Positions 47,201-62,200 of a stretch of 64,000 bases of DNA are shown here, in pieces. The stretch comes from Trichobilharzia szidati (lineage: Eukaryota > Platyhelminthes > Trematoda > Strigeidida > Schistosomatidae): the NCBI GenBank assembly GCA_944472155.2, contig OX235271.1, positions 117,681,329 through 117,745,328 of the forward strand, in the 5' to 3' direction. The notes below the pieces were generated by a model. It worked only from the letters and a program-made list of their open reading frames with translations, ran no database searches and was not told the origin of the DNA. Position numbers and translations under genes: made by a program. Numbering within the stretch: position 1 is the first letter of the stretch; the number at the start of each line of letters is the position of its first letter.

Positions 47201-50200
47201 ATTTCTCACAGTAATCTATAATAATATACAAATAGAAACGGATAGACTGAAATCCACACTATTTCAAGACTGCTGTAGAAGACAGAGTCTATGTATATAT
47301 GCTGCATAATGAAGGTTATTTCATTATTAGACGATCTCAGTACAATACATGAGCAGTTTTTCAATAATGTGAGTACATCAATTAATAACACTTTAAACAA
47401 AGAACGTTTATTTGAGAGTGGAACGATGATTTCCAATTTCGATGACTAATCTGTCAATGACCGACATAATCCATTACATGTGGAATATATAAATTAAAAG
47501 TAAATAATGCCTAAAAAGTTCACGCATTTTGCAGAAGTAGAATTTTATATTGCTCATACGTAATCACTCAGTGTTTCATCGATTCCACGACAGCATGCAA
47601 AAAACAATGCAAAAACAAAAACGGCATACACATAAATGATTCTAGAGCTGAATGCAGAAAACAGTTTCACGCGCATGAGGTACCTACTGCTGTCAAATTA
47701 TGCATTACTGACCAGATTCCACTGCAGAATGGTTCCATTTAGTAAAAATAGATTAAGATTCAGCACTATTTACACGTGAAATTTTGCGCACATATTATTA
47801 TTTATTATGGTTGCCTTGCGTTCCGATTAGAACATAGGGCTTCAACAACACATTTTCACTCTGTTTTATTTCCTGCTATCCGCTTCAGCTGGGTCCACGA
47901 CTGACCAAACTCTCTCATCTCTTCCTCACACGATCTCCTCCATGTCATCCTAGGACGACCCACTCATCACTTCCCATTTGGATTCCACTCGAAGGTCTGG
48001 CGTCCGATGTCATTCGGCGGCCTCCTCAATGTATGCCCAATCCACCTCCACTTTCTCCTACATATTTGTTGAGCGATCGGCTCTTGGTTGGCTTGTTCCC
48101 AGCCCGAGTTTATTGCTTCCTTATTCTTTCTGGCCATTTGATCTTCAATATGGAACCAGCGAAGGAGGCAGCTGTTGATGAAAGTCTGCAACCTGTTGGA
48201 AATCCTTTTCGTGACACGCCAAGTTTCTGACCCGAATAGAAGAACCGACTTCCCATCGGTGCTAAAAATCCAGATCATTAAAAGCGCAGAAGTCTGTGAT
48301 TAGTTCTCCGTTATCATTCATTTCTCCGAGAGCCTCTCAACCCACGATGAGTTCTCTTCCTGTATTATCTGCTCCCAGTTTGGCATTCATATCGCGCATA
48401 AGGATTTTGATGTCGCCATTTGGGCTGTTGTCCATTACTGTTTGCAGTTGTCTGTAAAACTCTTCCTTCTTCTCTTGCTCCACGTTCTTTGTAGCAGTGT
48501 GCATAGCATTGGATAATTGTGACCTTCCTTCCTTTTGAGTTGAATCTTGCTGTCATGATCGTGGGGGAGGAGATTGGTTCCCACTGCATTAGAGCTCTGG
48601 CTGCTAATGGTGACATTATGATAGCCACTCCCTCAGTGTGTTCGTGGTTGTCGTCTGGGTGATCAGAGTAGATTGTTGACTCTCCTGTTGACAATGTTGT
48701 CAATCCACATCCATTGCATCTGCTTTCGCAGATACCCAGTGCTTCTAATCCATATCTTCGCATCTCTTTGGCTACCTGGGCAGCCTTCCCAGTCTCGTAA
48801 ATTGTGCGGACATTCCACGTACCCATTATTACTCTTGCTTTTACCGAGAGAAGACACATCGGCTGGCTGACTGGCTTCCTGAAGTCTTTCACCAGCCCAC
48901 GTCATTTCGCTTCTCCGATTCGAGCGAAGAATAAGATTTTTATTTGAAGTTTTTGTATTTTTAATATATTTTCTGTATGTTGAAGTTTCTCTAGAGGCTT
49001 GAAAGATTTAGTGATGTAGGGTTGCTAGCTTCACACCCAATCCTACCTCTTTACCCGGGATGGAGACTGGCTAGAAAACTAGCGAGCTTGTCAACTGCGC
49101 GACGTTTTGTGATCAAATTACTGCCCGTAATCATATCAAGGCATTCACATAACTTCCAATATTTGTTTATATAATTTCATTTTTTTAGGCATTGATTTTA
49201 TTGAATTTAATTATTTTTATATTTCTATCACTGGAGTCGCCTCAGTCCTTTTGCACATGTAATGTGTAAATTGACAAACTTAGATTCATCTACAACTAAT
49301 TATATTGAATTTTAGAACTGTGTTACCTTAATGCGTTACTTTTGTCAGTGCATGCACGGAGATTTCTTAGTTTTTCCCTTTTTTCTTGGTTTGGTTATTT
49401 TACACTTAGGTAAATTCCTATGTATTGATAATCTATGTATTGACTGACCTCCACCTACTGGTCTGAACTTTATATAATCAACTCAACAGTCACTGTCAGA
49501 TATTTTGTGGGTTAGATTATTTTGTCTTATTGGGTCAGTGAAGTACTTTAGACCACGGAGTTTGTCCCTGAGTTAATTTTGTAGGCACAGCTTTCACTTT
49601 TATCCCTGCTTTATTAAGAATCCTACGTAGGGTTTCTTATGCTATTTGGTAAAACAGCAGATGCCTAAAATTCTTTGTTTTTGCTATGGTCAATAATTTC
49701 ACTACTATTTTTTCTTTTAGTGTGAGATACTTTGATCCTCATACGAACAAAATACCCACCAGTTAACAGCATTACATTTTTACTACATTACTGCTGACCT
49801 AAAAAGTAACCTGTCATTATAAGATAAATACTGACTAGCTACTGTTGAGGACACTAGCTATTAAGGCACAGATGCCTGACTGAGAAGGAAGTCAATGTTG
49901 TTGATTTTGAACATTTTAAAGAGCATTCACCTGAATTATGGGCTTACCTTTCTTATAAGCATATTTCTTATGTATGTGGCTGGCACGTACAGTTCTTTGT
50001 CTTTTCTCATTTGACGTAGACGGTCCAATAACAACTTGTACTTGGGATCTATGTTTCATTGAGTCATCTTCAGCAGACAGGACATCTTTTTTACCTCCCT
50101 TAGCTTGTAGTTGCTGATGGTTAGACTGATATTGATAGTCTGATGCATTACTCCACTTTCGGTGAGCAGTATCTGTGAAATCACGCTGCTGATTCTCTAT

Positions 50201-53200
50201 TTCAGTTTCGTCATGTCTTACTGAAATATTCATGTCCACCAATGTGTCAGAGAGATTATCTGCAATCTTTTCATTTGACTGTTGCTGCTGCTGACTTAGT
50301 AAATGATCTTCGTTTTGCTGATTCCTTACTGGTGAAAAGTCAGTACTGTTGTCTTCAAGTAAACCTTCATTTTTAGTGTCACGTGTAATGCTGATAGTGC
50401 TCTCATTTGTTTTTGGGACTATATAAGAGTCTGACATAAGTCGATTAAAAGTAAAATGCTGCTTTCTGGTATCCATGATATCTGCAGATCCGCCTGGTCT
50501 AAATATTTCTGATTTTTGTGGTATATAATTATCAGAATCATCTAGATTATTAGTGTTCAAATTGTTTCTTCGTCTTTCTTCTGTTGCTGTAATGGTGGTG
50601 TAAGTTTTTGGGTGTCGATCTAGCGAGCCAAAATCACTGAAAACATACTCTGAATCATCTCCTACTTGACTGTGGTACCGACCGACTGATTCATCAGTTT
50701 GGCCAGGGTTTCTACCAATAAGAGAATGGAGATAACAGCTTTAATAAGACAAAATAAGCTTTGATTTTGCATGCATGACAATTTATGAAGAAGACATCTA
50801 CGACTCTACTTTGTAGTCAGATAACAACTAATAGTGATTCTAAATGTCCTGAAGGTTTGACTCTGCACAGAAACTGAGTTTTAAATCTATTGAGGTGGAC
50901 TAAATTACTGCTTAGAATGATGATGAAATTGTAAGTATTAGAAACTGTGTCAAGTACTTGTTTGAATTTCAGTCAATCCAGAGATAAGTACTTCATAGCT
51001 AAAAGTAACAGTACTAACTTGTAAATGATGTACGTACTTGAATTGCCTATGCTAGACCATATTTTGGAATCATTCATTGTCAAGTCCTGCTTTTACATTT
51101 TATGTTTTCTTATAAAATCAAACTGTCTATTATGCGTATGTACATTCCTGAATGTGAGGTAGAAACCTTTTGATATACTACCAGAAACGTAGATTTCAAA
51201 CAATCAGATCAATTCTTTGCAAAACAGATTAATCATGCAAGGTTTAACATTTAGGTGTCTTTGTTTCTTATTAAAGGTAAAATAACCCAATAAGTAAAAA
51301 CATTTGAAAAACTTAGACGAGTAGCTTTTCATTATTCATTGCACTCATAGTATATCCGAAGAAAAAAATCAAGTTAAGTCGAGAATCAAAAGATGACTCA
51401 TTTGTTTTAATTAAAAAATCACTTTGTTCTTACTTTCGACGATAAGTGTATTCAGATCGATTTTTCAGTTTATGCAAATGTGATTCCAAGTGTTTAATTT
51501 TTCGAGATAATTCATTCTTTTCCAGTAACAGATTTTGAAGTTGACGATCTTTTTTAGCATGAGACCGTTCCAGAATTCTTATATCTCTTGATAATGTGTT
51601 GTACTCTTCTTCAACGCGTTGAAGTAAATTTGATAAGTTTTGTTCTCGTAATTCTGCTTCCCGAAGCTGAACATTTACATGATGAAAACAAAGTGGGAAA
51701 TAATGTTATTTTGAAACAATTAGTTCCCTTAATGAACTTCGACAAAACAGTAAGAAGGCGTGATTTATATGAATTGTGTAGTCTGTTTGAGCAAAGTATT
51801 TGCACTAATCTGATCACGCATGCACTTGTCATAGGATAACTTTTGTCGTACACTGACGGATTATCGGAAGATTTAATTGAAAGTGTACCACTTTATATAT
51901 GTATATTGACACCGCGTTGACCATATGTGACAATCCCTTTTCTGCCACTTACGTTTTAGATAGAATGAATGAAGTGCAAAACAGGAAATCACTCACATCT
52001 GGAGAATATACATATAATTGCTTTTCTTTCCTAGATATACCGCTTAGTCGACAGCCTAATGGGTAAGTGCAACAATCTGTCTACAGAAAACCTACTTGGA
52101 CAGGAGAGTATCTCAATTAAGGCAGCCTCTGTCCTGTTCGACACAAAAGAGGCTAGGTGAGTTTAGTGGTTTCCAATCAATAACCACAGAGGATACACTT
52201 AAAGACCAGGGAAGAAAACTGACAGAAACTCCGGTGGATAATAATTATCCAGAGAAATTAATGAGGGGAATGAAAATTAATCAGAATACAAAGATCGACT
52301 GTCCAACTCACCGCCATTTAGGATAGGTGTATCAAGCTACCCTACATGGGTGATCATAGCTTGCCAATTAAACAAAAATTGAACGCTGCAGTTAAGAAAA
52401 CATTTTACGCTGCTAAAATCCGAATAGCTGAGAATGTGGAGCCTACATATCCATGTGAGCCCTTAGGACATCCAAAAAATGATGTCACATCCCACTGTAT
52501 TCACCAATTTATATGTACTTGTGGTCATACATAGACAGGGAGGACACATCAGTCTTTGCAAGTAGGGGCTTCAGAAGCAAATATATTCCCCTGAACCGAA
52601 TAACGGGCAAAACGGACAACCTCTATTGCAAAACGTATTCTAGAGGCGGGGGATTAAACTGACTTTTACACCTCTTATAGAACTATATATAAGACGTTTT
52701 TAGGGCGTGTCCTAATGTTTGTGGAAACCGTAGAGATTAGGAAGTTTAAACCACCTTCATTTGTCAAAAACAATTCTGCATCATATTAAATCCACCTTGG
52801 TAAACTTTTTGATACCAAGGCAGATGTACTATTATCTTTCTCCGGTGGTTTATTGATCGCCGTTTTCATTTTGACCTATAATACAGCCTTTTAACTTGAC
52901 CTATGTCTATTCTCTCTGTCACTGCCGCTCCATTATTTTCATATATATCCCTACGACAAGTACGTTTGTGATCAGATTGTTCAAAATACGTTGCGCAAAT
53001 ACATAATTTCCCAAGAGTTTGTTTGTGGAGATTTAATTTGTTTCAAGTTTGATCACGGATTGATATCATTTGCAGAACTGTTGGAAACAATTACATTTCA
53101 CCACTCAGATAAGATATTTCTTCTTAGGGTTTCGTCGAAATCTTATTTTAGTATTTGAAAAATATTTATTCTAACGTCTCTTGACTTGAAAAAGATACAG

Positions 53201-56200
53201 ATCACAATATAATGTGAACTAAACATCACCGGATCTCAAATGCGTCACTGTTTTAGTCAAAAGAGTCAGATTTGTATTAATTTTATTTGAAAGAAAGGAA
53301 AAGGATCAAGAGCCTATTATTGTGCAATCAAGTGGTAACGTGCATCATTGTTCTACTCACCATTCAACGTCTTGGTAATTCCCTTAGTTACTGACTTTAT
53401 GCATAAATTAAGTTTCACAAGGTGTCGTTTAACACATACGTCGTATTTTGTTAATCAGAAATAATTTCAAAACCAACGGAAGTATAAAAGGCTTGCTATT
53501 AGGCAACTGGTTGAATACGTATCGATTTAGTGTCATGCATTATGCTTGTCTAGAGTCGTGTGAGTGATTCTGAACACTTCTATTAAAGTGTTTTTCTGAC
53601 ATACTCATTATTTCAAGCTTCAGTCCCTCTTTTATCAAAAGTATTTCTATGTTACTTCAACCATTGTAATAATAAGCAGGCATTTATTTCCACAACTTGT
53701 CAGTAGTTTTTCACGCTATGTGTACGAAATTATTTTGATATCATTCCATATAAATTTAACAATGTTTCGACTCACTAGTAAAAAAGATCTCTTTTCGTGT
53801 ATTTCAATGAATTAATGTAAATACAGATCACGAGAGACCGCCACAGCTGCTTTACTGTAATTTAAGCGAACTTTTGTTTAGTCAAATGACATGAATTATT
53901 GAAACAATCTTTTGTCCAATAAATATTTGATTTTAATGACTAGAATTTGTAGCTGTTTTTATTCGATATTAAGTTGTTATCTGATATTTTACCAGTTGTA
54001 GTACCTATAATCTTATTTTCTCTTTCCATACTAATGAAAGACTTTTTATATTAGAAAAGTTAGTATGCATTCTACAGAAAGCCTAGAACAACATAAAATG
54101 CTTCCTGTGGTACAAAGAATTGAAACTAGGTTACGGAAAAGATAAAAACTAAAAAGACCACGTATTATTCAACAAATCAGGAAAATTAAATTGATACTAG
54201 AGCTATGATAGATAGTGAAAGTGGCTGGATATAACGTTTCTGGACATAAAATTCATGTTTAATCCTATGTATTGTTAGAGCTTTGGTTGGATGATGAAAA
54301 TGTTAGCAAAATGAGTCTGAGTGGCCCGATGTTTATGTGTGACTCTCATCAACGTTGCTGTTGATGCTGAGTGGCTAGATGTAATTAAGAGTGCTCCATG
54401 CTGCTCGGTATTCATGAGCAGATTTTGACAAAGTCATGCTGATATGGCTTATGGGAAGAATGTTCTTTGCTGAATCTGTATGCCTCACCTTCTCTACATA
54501 CGCTTTTGTTCAGCGAAATGTCAAATACATGACACTACTATCTGCAACTTCAGCATGTATTCACCAATTCATTCCTCCTGTGGAGTTAAATACAAAGACC
54601 GTAGAAGCACAGCGTTTTCTAGATGAAATCTTCAACACCTACAAGCATGGTTTCCTGAAGGAGAACTCAGAACAGTCAACAGTTCACTTTTGGAGCATAT
54701 TATTACTTCTGGTCACACAGCACCATAACCGTTGAACACTGATGTCAAATCAGTCTTTCATTTAATAGTCAGAAAATGTTTCCTATGTAATTCTCCTCTT
54801 ATCAGTAAGTTAAGTACATTACACATAACCAATGTTAACTTACACTCTGTAGGATGTATTCACGTTCTTCCATAGCTCTTATATACTCTTGTTCACTTTG
54901 TTTAGCGTTTGCTCTATAGTCTTTCACTTTGCCATGGAGATTATGATATGATCGTTCCAGATTTGTAGTTTTCTTAGACCAATAATCAGCTGTTGCACGT
55001 ACTTCTCTAATTTCGGCTGAGAATAACTTTAGTAAACTGTATATAAGAAGAAGAAGATAAAATAAGTATAACGTTGGAAACTAACGATGGTTAATTCAAA
55101 TTTTACTTATTCAAATAAGGTTCACCATACGCCTGAAAAAGCAGGATATGTTTCATTTTGTTAAGAATAACGGAAAATAGTCAAATCACATAAAATTGAT
55201 ATTTCCAAATAATTCTGCTTTTCAAGAGTTGATTTGCAAGGATTTGATTTGATTTTTGAGTTTGACCATGTATTAATACCAGTTAGAGAACCATTGGAAA
55301 CCAGGAAGTACTGGACATCTGTTTCCTCTTAGTTTGGAACTTATTGACAGAACATACCTAATGAATTATGAACCCAAGACCTTCCGGTTACAGGGCAAGC
55401 TCTTATACCATTGAGCCACTGGGACCCGGCTCAGTTGCCCATGAATTCTAACTTCTACCAACTCGAGGTTTTAGCGCGGCTACCAATCAGTGTCATTGGC
55501 AGGAACTCCATCCTCACTTCTGACTAGATGGGCCAGACTGGTCACGAATTCTCACTAGAACTTTTGTCAAAAAGTTTGACTATCTGTTATTTCAATCATC
55601 ATACGCTTGCATTTTATAATTTACCAATGCTAAAGTGAAACGTGAACTGAAAACTAGCACTTTAAGATGTTGAAATCAAAATGTAGATGTTTTACATTTC
55701 TTTTATTCTGAGAGGTGATTATAATGGTCATGTTATTTGCTTGTCGAATCCTTACAATTTCTTTAAAATGCATTCAGTCACTGAAAAGTTGTATAAAACC
55801 TAGTTATACGTCACTGATTTAAGATTATTATTTAATATCGGAAATAATCTCATCAAAGAATAATCAGCGTAACTAACTGACTTCACAAATGAACAAACAT
55901 CATTTTTACATAACTCCTTTATCACATTTCAAGCATTACACAAAGTTTATCAACAAACAAGTGTAAAACAGTGATACTAAATTGTGTGTGATTGACAAAA
56001 GACATTATCTAAGATTAAATAAAACAATGAAAATTGGTTAGAACTGTCAGGCAATAATCATACTGACAGCTAAGTGCGAAACATAAGTCACAACCAAAAC
56101 TGAGCCTCTTTTGTGTGAAAAGAAATGTATTAACGAGTCAGTATCAACAAGTATAATAAACAAAACTTTTATGAGCTGTGATCAAAATTTGACCTTGGAC

Positions 56201-59200
56201 TTACAAATATTGGTCTACCTGTGTTAAACACTTTAAACAGAGTGTGTATGTGTGTGCGGGTAAACAGTAGACATTTGTACAAATGTCTACTTCTCACTCG
56301 GCGCCCAAATATTTGAGAACTATTCTGTCAAATCTCGACGACAGTTCATTTGAATTATTATTTTGCAATCGAATTAAATTAACAAAGAAACTGTGTAATT
56401 GGCACAATCATCGTGTTTTCACTCTCCGTTGTCTGCAACAGAATGCATATCGTAAATCCGTAGCTGTCGAGTCACCTGACAACTCCGGTAGGTCGAATGA
56501 AGCGGCTCAATCTTCAGAAAGAAGACAAAGCAATGAGTCCGACAGGGTGCTCCTACTAAACTCTAATCCTAAACACCATTATTTTGAAAGTACTTCTAAT
56601 CATAAAATTCTAGATACTAACAGTTTGGACAGACATGAAGGCGTGATGTTAGCTGATGCATAGGAAATCCTTATTAATAAACAAAAATGGATATGTATCA
56701 CTAATTATTAATACTTGGTCGAAATTCCCCACTGTCCATATCTTCTTATGGAGACGTTAAGAAATGTTTTACAACTGTTCACCCACACACACATACACAC
56801 TCTGTTTAAAGTGTTTAACACAGGTAGACCAATATTTGTAAGTCCGAGGTCAAATTTCGATCACAGCTCATAAACTTTTGTTTATTATACTTGTTGAATG
56901 ACTCATGATTGGAGAAAGTTTTTGAAAACAAGTGATGTTCCTTTTATATATAAACTTCTGTTATGTTAATTTCGATTAATTTCCCTGAAGATTTTCGGAC
57001 CAGATTTCCGAACGAAACCTTGGAATTACTCATTTCAATCTCGCTGAGACTTTAAAAGTATAATTTTTTACAAATAGTCATTTATTGATTATGTTAGATA
57101 AATATACACTTAACTTTATCTCCTAGTTACACCACGTTTTCCCTGCAGCATTAAATCTTTGCCTCTTCAGTTGGTCTCTCGTTTCTTTCCGAATTCCGTT
57201 GAAGAAATTACAGTCATTATGCAGTGATACTGTCTACCTTTGTTCTTTATTCCGAAGACAAATGTGACTTGCGCAGTATACAACCAATCACATTTCTTTT
57301 ATATAAGTATTTCCCTTTCTTACTCGATTGCTTTTCAACGTTTAACTTGCCAAGTTCAGATTATTTGTAAATCTGAATAAATTACATGGCTATCAGTTGC
57401 ATAAAGATTGCTCTTCATTAACCTCACACTAAACTGAGTGAAAGCCACTTTGTTAAAATCGAATGAGTTATACATAAACTACTAGATCATGTGCAAGAGA
57501 TTAAAACAAGCGATAAAGGTTAATAAAGCAGGATTTAATGAATTCACCAAAATAAGAGATCTCTCATACTCTCTCTCCCCTTATCCATTTCAACATGACC
57601 TGGAAAAACATTCGCACCTGTCTTTCTGCATGACTAATTCAATGTAGTTTGTTTACTTATCAGTCCTATATCTTCCAATGTAATTTCAAAAGTATATGTA
57701 TCCGTGTATGTAGAGTATTCAGCTGACGAGCTCTACCGAAATTTGATGAATTCATTAAATCCTGCTTTATTAACCTTTATTGCTTGTTTTAAATTCATAT
57801 CGAAAAAAAATGTTTCCAATTCTTGCAAGAGAATAGATACAAAATAAATAAAGTGTAGAAGAGCTAGGTTTTTTTATGTCATTATACTTTCTCTTGACAA
57901 TTAACACTCATATATGTTATGGATTTAACGAAAATGATGGAAACCGAAATTAGCATATTTTACTTAGTACAACTTAAACGTGACTAGTAACTTTACAAGT
58001 TCAAAATTCTACTTGTTTAAATTGTATCTGGTGTCAACTCTAGGAGGCACTTGAAACTTAAACTTATGAATACGACCTAGTTGAAAGATTAAAGATATTT
58101 AAAACGTGCATGACATACCTTATTTTATAGTGTAACTACAACAAACATATTAGACATAGGTTATAAATCAGATACTAAGATGACGCTTATTTTTTTCCGA
58201 AAGACCAGGCAAAGGTGGTCGAACGTTAATAAAAAGCCAATAAAGCTACTGATTTAAATTTTAACACCTAGGTATTTATGATGATTAGCCTTTCACAAAA
58301 TAAAAATAATGTTGGGTTGCTTAACTTCTTACAATAACTAGTTAAAAATTATCAACTGATGGCTTTTGTATCAAGAAAGTAAACTTCTTTATTATTCTTC
58401 AGGAATGAAAAAAGGCTTCTGAAACCTACGAAACATAGACACTAGTAGCTTATATAAAATGATTACCAACTTAGTTTTAAATAAAACAAGTTGAATAATT
58501 CCTATTTGATTCAATCTCTAAAATGTGATAACTTCTATCGACTGTATACTTACCAAAATTAATTTGATGTAATGTGGTTTATTTTCATCTTTCAATGACG
58601 CTTATTTGATGAGTAGTGTATAGGTAATAGTTTGTGACAAAGAGAACTGAACTCGCCGTTGTATGCTGAACCACTTGCACTTTTTAGACATAAGTAATCT
58701 GAAGTTCTGGTAGTACATCGAAATCTTAAATAAATGAACCAGTCCTTCAGAACGAATGTTAGATTTGGTCTCATGGTATTTATCTGAAGCTTGAAATTTA
58801 GTTTCGTTGCACTTTATTCTGTAAAGAAGGCTACCTACTCAATGTCCTTTAAAAATGATGATAAAAATTCCATTTCTGCAGCTGAATGCGGAGTGGTCAT
58901 TAGTGACAAGACAGAAAAGTTCGGAACAGAATTTTACTTCCCTTCATCTTCAATACTAATTGACGTATATGTTGTTTCACAGATAGTTTTCTAGTTCTCT
59001 GTCATATTCAACTAATGATTAATTAGGAAGAATGCATTTCTCCAGTGTTTTGAATTAGCATCTGCACGTAATTATATAATGGAAGAAAATAGTTTTAGCA
59101 TTCATTTCCATGCTGAAATTCAGTTTTTATGAGCATATAGGAACCCCAAATGTCGATAATGGACTTTGATAAAAAGACAATTTTTCATTCTATAAATGCA

Positions 59201-62200
59201 GACACTGATATGGGTCATTATCAATACTACTACTACTACTACTACTACTACTAATAATAATAATAATAATAGAACTGATACTTTGTGACACAGACGACTA
59301 ATTGTTTTTATTTATTTGTGTTTCACATTACCACCAGTTCGCAGGATTCTGAGTATTTAGAAAGTGAAGAGGTGAAAAGAAATCAAACAAAGAAATTCAG
59401 TTGCTAGTTGACATCGTATTGTTAGAATTGAACATAAAAATAATGAATAAATCCGTAGTGGATAAAGTGATTCTAGTTACAAACCAAAACTGGTTAAAGA
59501 ATAATGTCACATGGTCGTTTTGTAAACTGTAGAACAGTTTATAGGTACGCATATCAGAAGAACCATGAAGAATTAATTAGAATAGAATCAGTCTTCATTA
59601 TTATTAGGATTTTTAATATGCAACGTCTTGTCAAGGGATGCAATAAAAAAGAATTCAGAATAGTTAAACCACATGAAATCGGTTTGAGGTCCCGGAAACC
59701 AACACAAGCAAAAGAAAATCTTGGTGTTTTGTTTCCCTGAACCATTTACATTTTATTAAATATATGTTCTGAACCAATAAATCTTAGTATACCTCAGCAT
59801 AAACCTTTCATTGAGCCAGTACTACATTAGATTTCCTAATGACTAAACTGATGGTAAATAACTAAATTAACTGACTAAAATTCAAACACAGTATTAAGTC
59901 CTGTATAGGTTGTTTAAATGAAAAGATTCATCATATTGTATTTTCGATGAATGTACAAGTAAGTAATTCGTATTTTTTATAGTTCACTATAAGTTATTCG
60001 AAACTTAATTTAAAAAGCTGTGAAGAATGTAAATTTAGCATGTTGGAATATTAATTTATGATAATTGCAAATTTTCATACTAACAACTTCTTGAGACAAA
60101 ATGCTAACCAAAGTCATTCATGTTGTTTAATTGGAAGTAAACTTTCATTATTTCCAGTTTAGAACATTACTTTAGGTCATAAGTTATGAATTAAAAATGA
60201 GTCATGGCACTGCATTCGGTACAAATGGATAAAAGATAAATTTTGATGGTACCAAGGTTGTACAGGAAGGCTTTGGTTAACTGGAGAGGTCCTATTAATA
60301 CACAATATCGAACTCGTAACATATGGATGGCTGGAGAGCATTCAGCCATTAATTAACCAACGCAACTGAAGTATTAGGAATATTCATATCTAATTTTTAT
60401 CTTGATTACCCCTATTGGCTACAGCAACTGGTTTTGAAAGATGGATGTATTAGGTGGTACTTTAAGTAACACACCATTTATAAAGACTTATAATAATATA
60501 TTTCATTGGATTATTTCAAAAATGCAAACAAATGATATGGACTTTTTCATGTACGCATTTCATTTTAATTCATATGCGCATTTCAAAAAGTATGGATTCC
60601 CTTTCTACAACAGTTTTGCTAAACGTGACCTTTGTTCTGATACTATCATTGAAGATTAGCATATGACTACATGTAGAAACTGTTTACTATGAACAACAGA
60701 AAGACTAATTCATGCAATTCTGAAAAGTTAGTGCAAGTTGTGACCTCTCATATAACTGACATATTGAATCTTGATTTCGCAAAAATAACAGGGATTATTT
60801 GTTTCACTATTACTCAAATTTCCGTAAATAGAATTTCAGATATCCGGAGATGGAGTTTCTAATAGTGGAATAAAGTTGAATTCAGAATAAATTTCAACAT
60901 CATCATATGGTTTTGAAATGAATGATAATATGGAATGCATGAAACATCAAAATGCTTAGAACAAGATACGGTAATTAGATGCACAGTTCTAGGGTCATTA
61001 AAAAACATTAACAGATTTTTTTCCTGTCGTAACACATTTTCTCCAAATGTTTCAAGTTCATGAACAGCTTAAACGTCTTAAAAAAAGATAGAGTTTCGTT
61101 AAAGTGAAAACATATTTTTTCATACAAATAGAAACCACAAATCTCTAACTATATTTAAACACTGTTTCATTACCAACAGAGTCGCTATAATAATCTCTTA
61201 AAAATGGACGGAAAGTTAAAAAACTTCAGAAATAATAATTTCTGCAAAATGCTGAGATATAAAATTAGTATACTAACATTGTAGTGAACTGCGATTCCAC
61301 ACGATACTAGTTTTGATTTGACACACAACTAAGGGAATTTTAAGTATTTCAAACCCGTTCTAGATAAATATTTATACAGAGAACTATTATAGAGTTTTAT
61401 TCTCTGGACATTACACATCATCATGAGTGGGAGAGACAATGTCACAAATGTAAGTAAAAACGTTTTCGCTGAAAACTATTCCAGATAAAATCATAAATAT
61501 CCAGACCACAGTTAGTAAAAATTCCCTGGAATAATTTAAACACCGAGTGAGACTGAATCATTATAAATTATTGAAAATAATCCCAACGTGTTTGAGAAAA
61601 GGTCAAAACGAAATTCTTCTGAAGGTTTTGCTGTGTAAGCCAAAAAAATTACACTAACTGAAGTCAGTTCCTTTGAAGGTCACTGGTAGCTAGCCAATCG
61701 TAGCAATAGAAAAATGTAAATATTCATCAGATATTTGTAATAACTAATGTCAAACCGTCATATGTGCATATCTGTTTGTATGAGTGTGTATGTTGTTTGT
61801 TATATGGAAAACACGTGAAAAGAAGATAATATCTTTACAGTGGTCACAACTTAGGACTGATGGATAAACTTACCTAAAGCAGAGGTGAAGTGTTCAAAGG
61901 CTTCCACTTCGCATCATTTTGAAAGTTTCGTCAGATAGCATTCATTTATTCTGCTGGTGTTGTTTACAGATGCCATGGAACATTGCAATATTGTGTACTA
62001 AAGTATATTTTATGATAAATTTGTCGATTTCACTTCAAAAATTTATTTATCTTGTGTTACATTTATTATAAGGAAGAAAACCAGTTCATTTAAAACAGCC
62101 AAGAAAGATTTTCATTCTTTAAGACTAAGTGTCCAGTGACTAATTCTTCAAATATACTTAGCGTAACGTCATGCAACAATATGTCACTAGTCCTGAAAGA

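Noticed and set aside
49916..49947. Longer version of the gene 2 exon ending at the GTGAAT donor
   Set aside because: It would give phase 0, which does not fit the two leading bases of the 46926 exon; the GTAAGC donor at 49947 fits both consensus and phase.
55360..55440. Functional tRNA gene
   Set aside because: The B box is degenerate and the sequence sits inside a longer SINE-like unit.
60441..60659. 72-codon plus-strand frame in the gene 2 intron
   Set aside because: Antisense to gene 2, without recognisable domain or splice context; kept out as chance.
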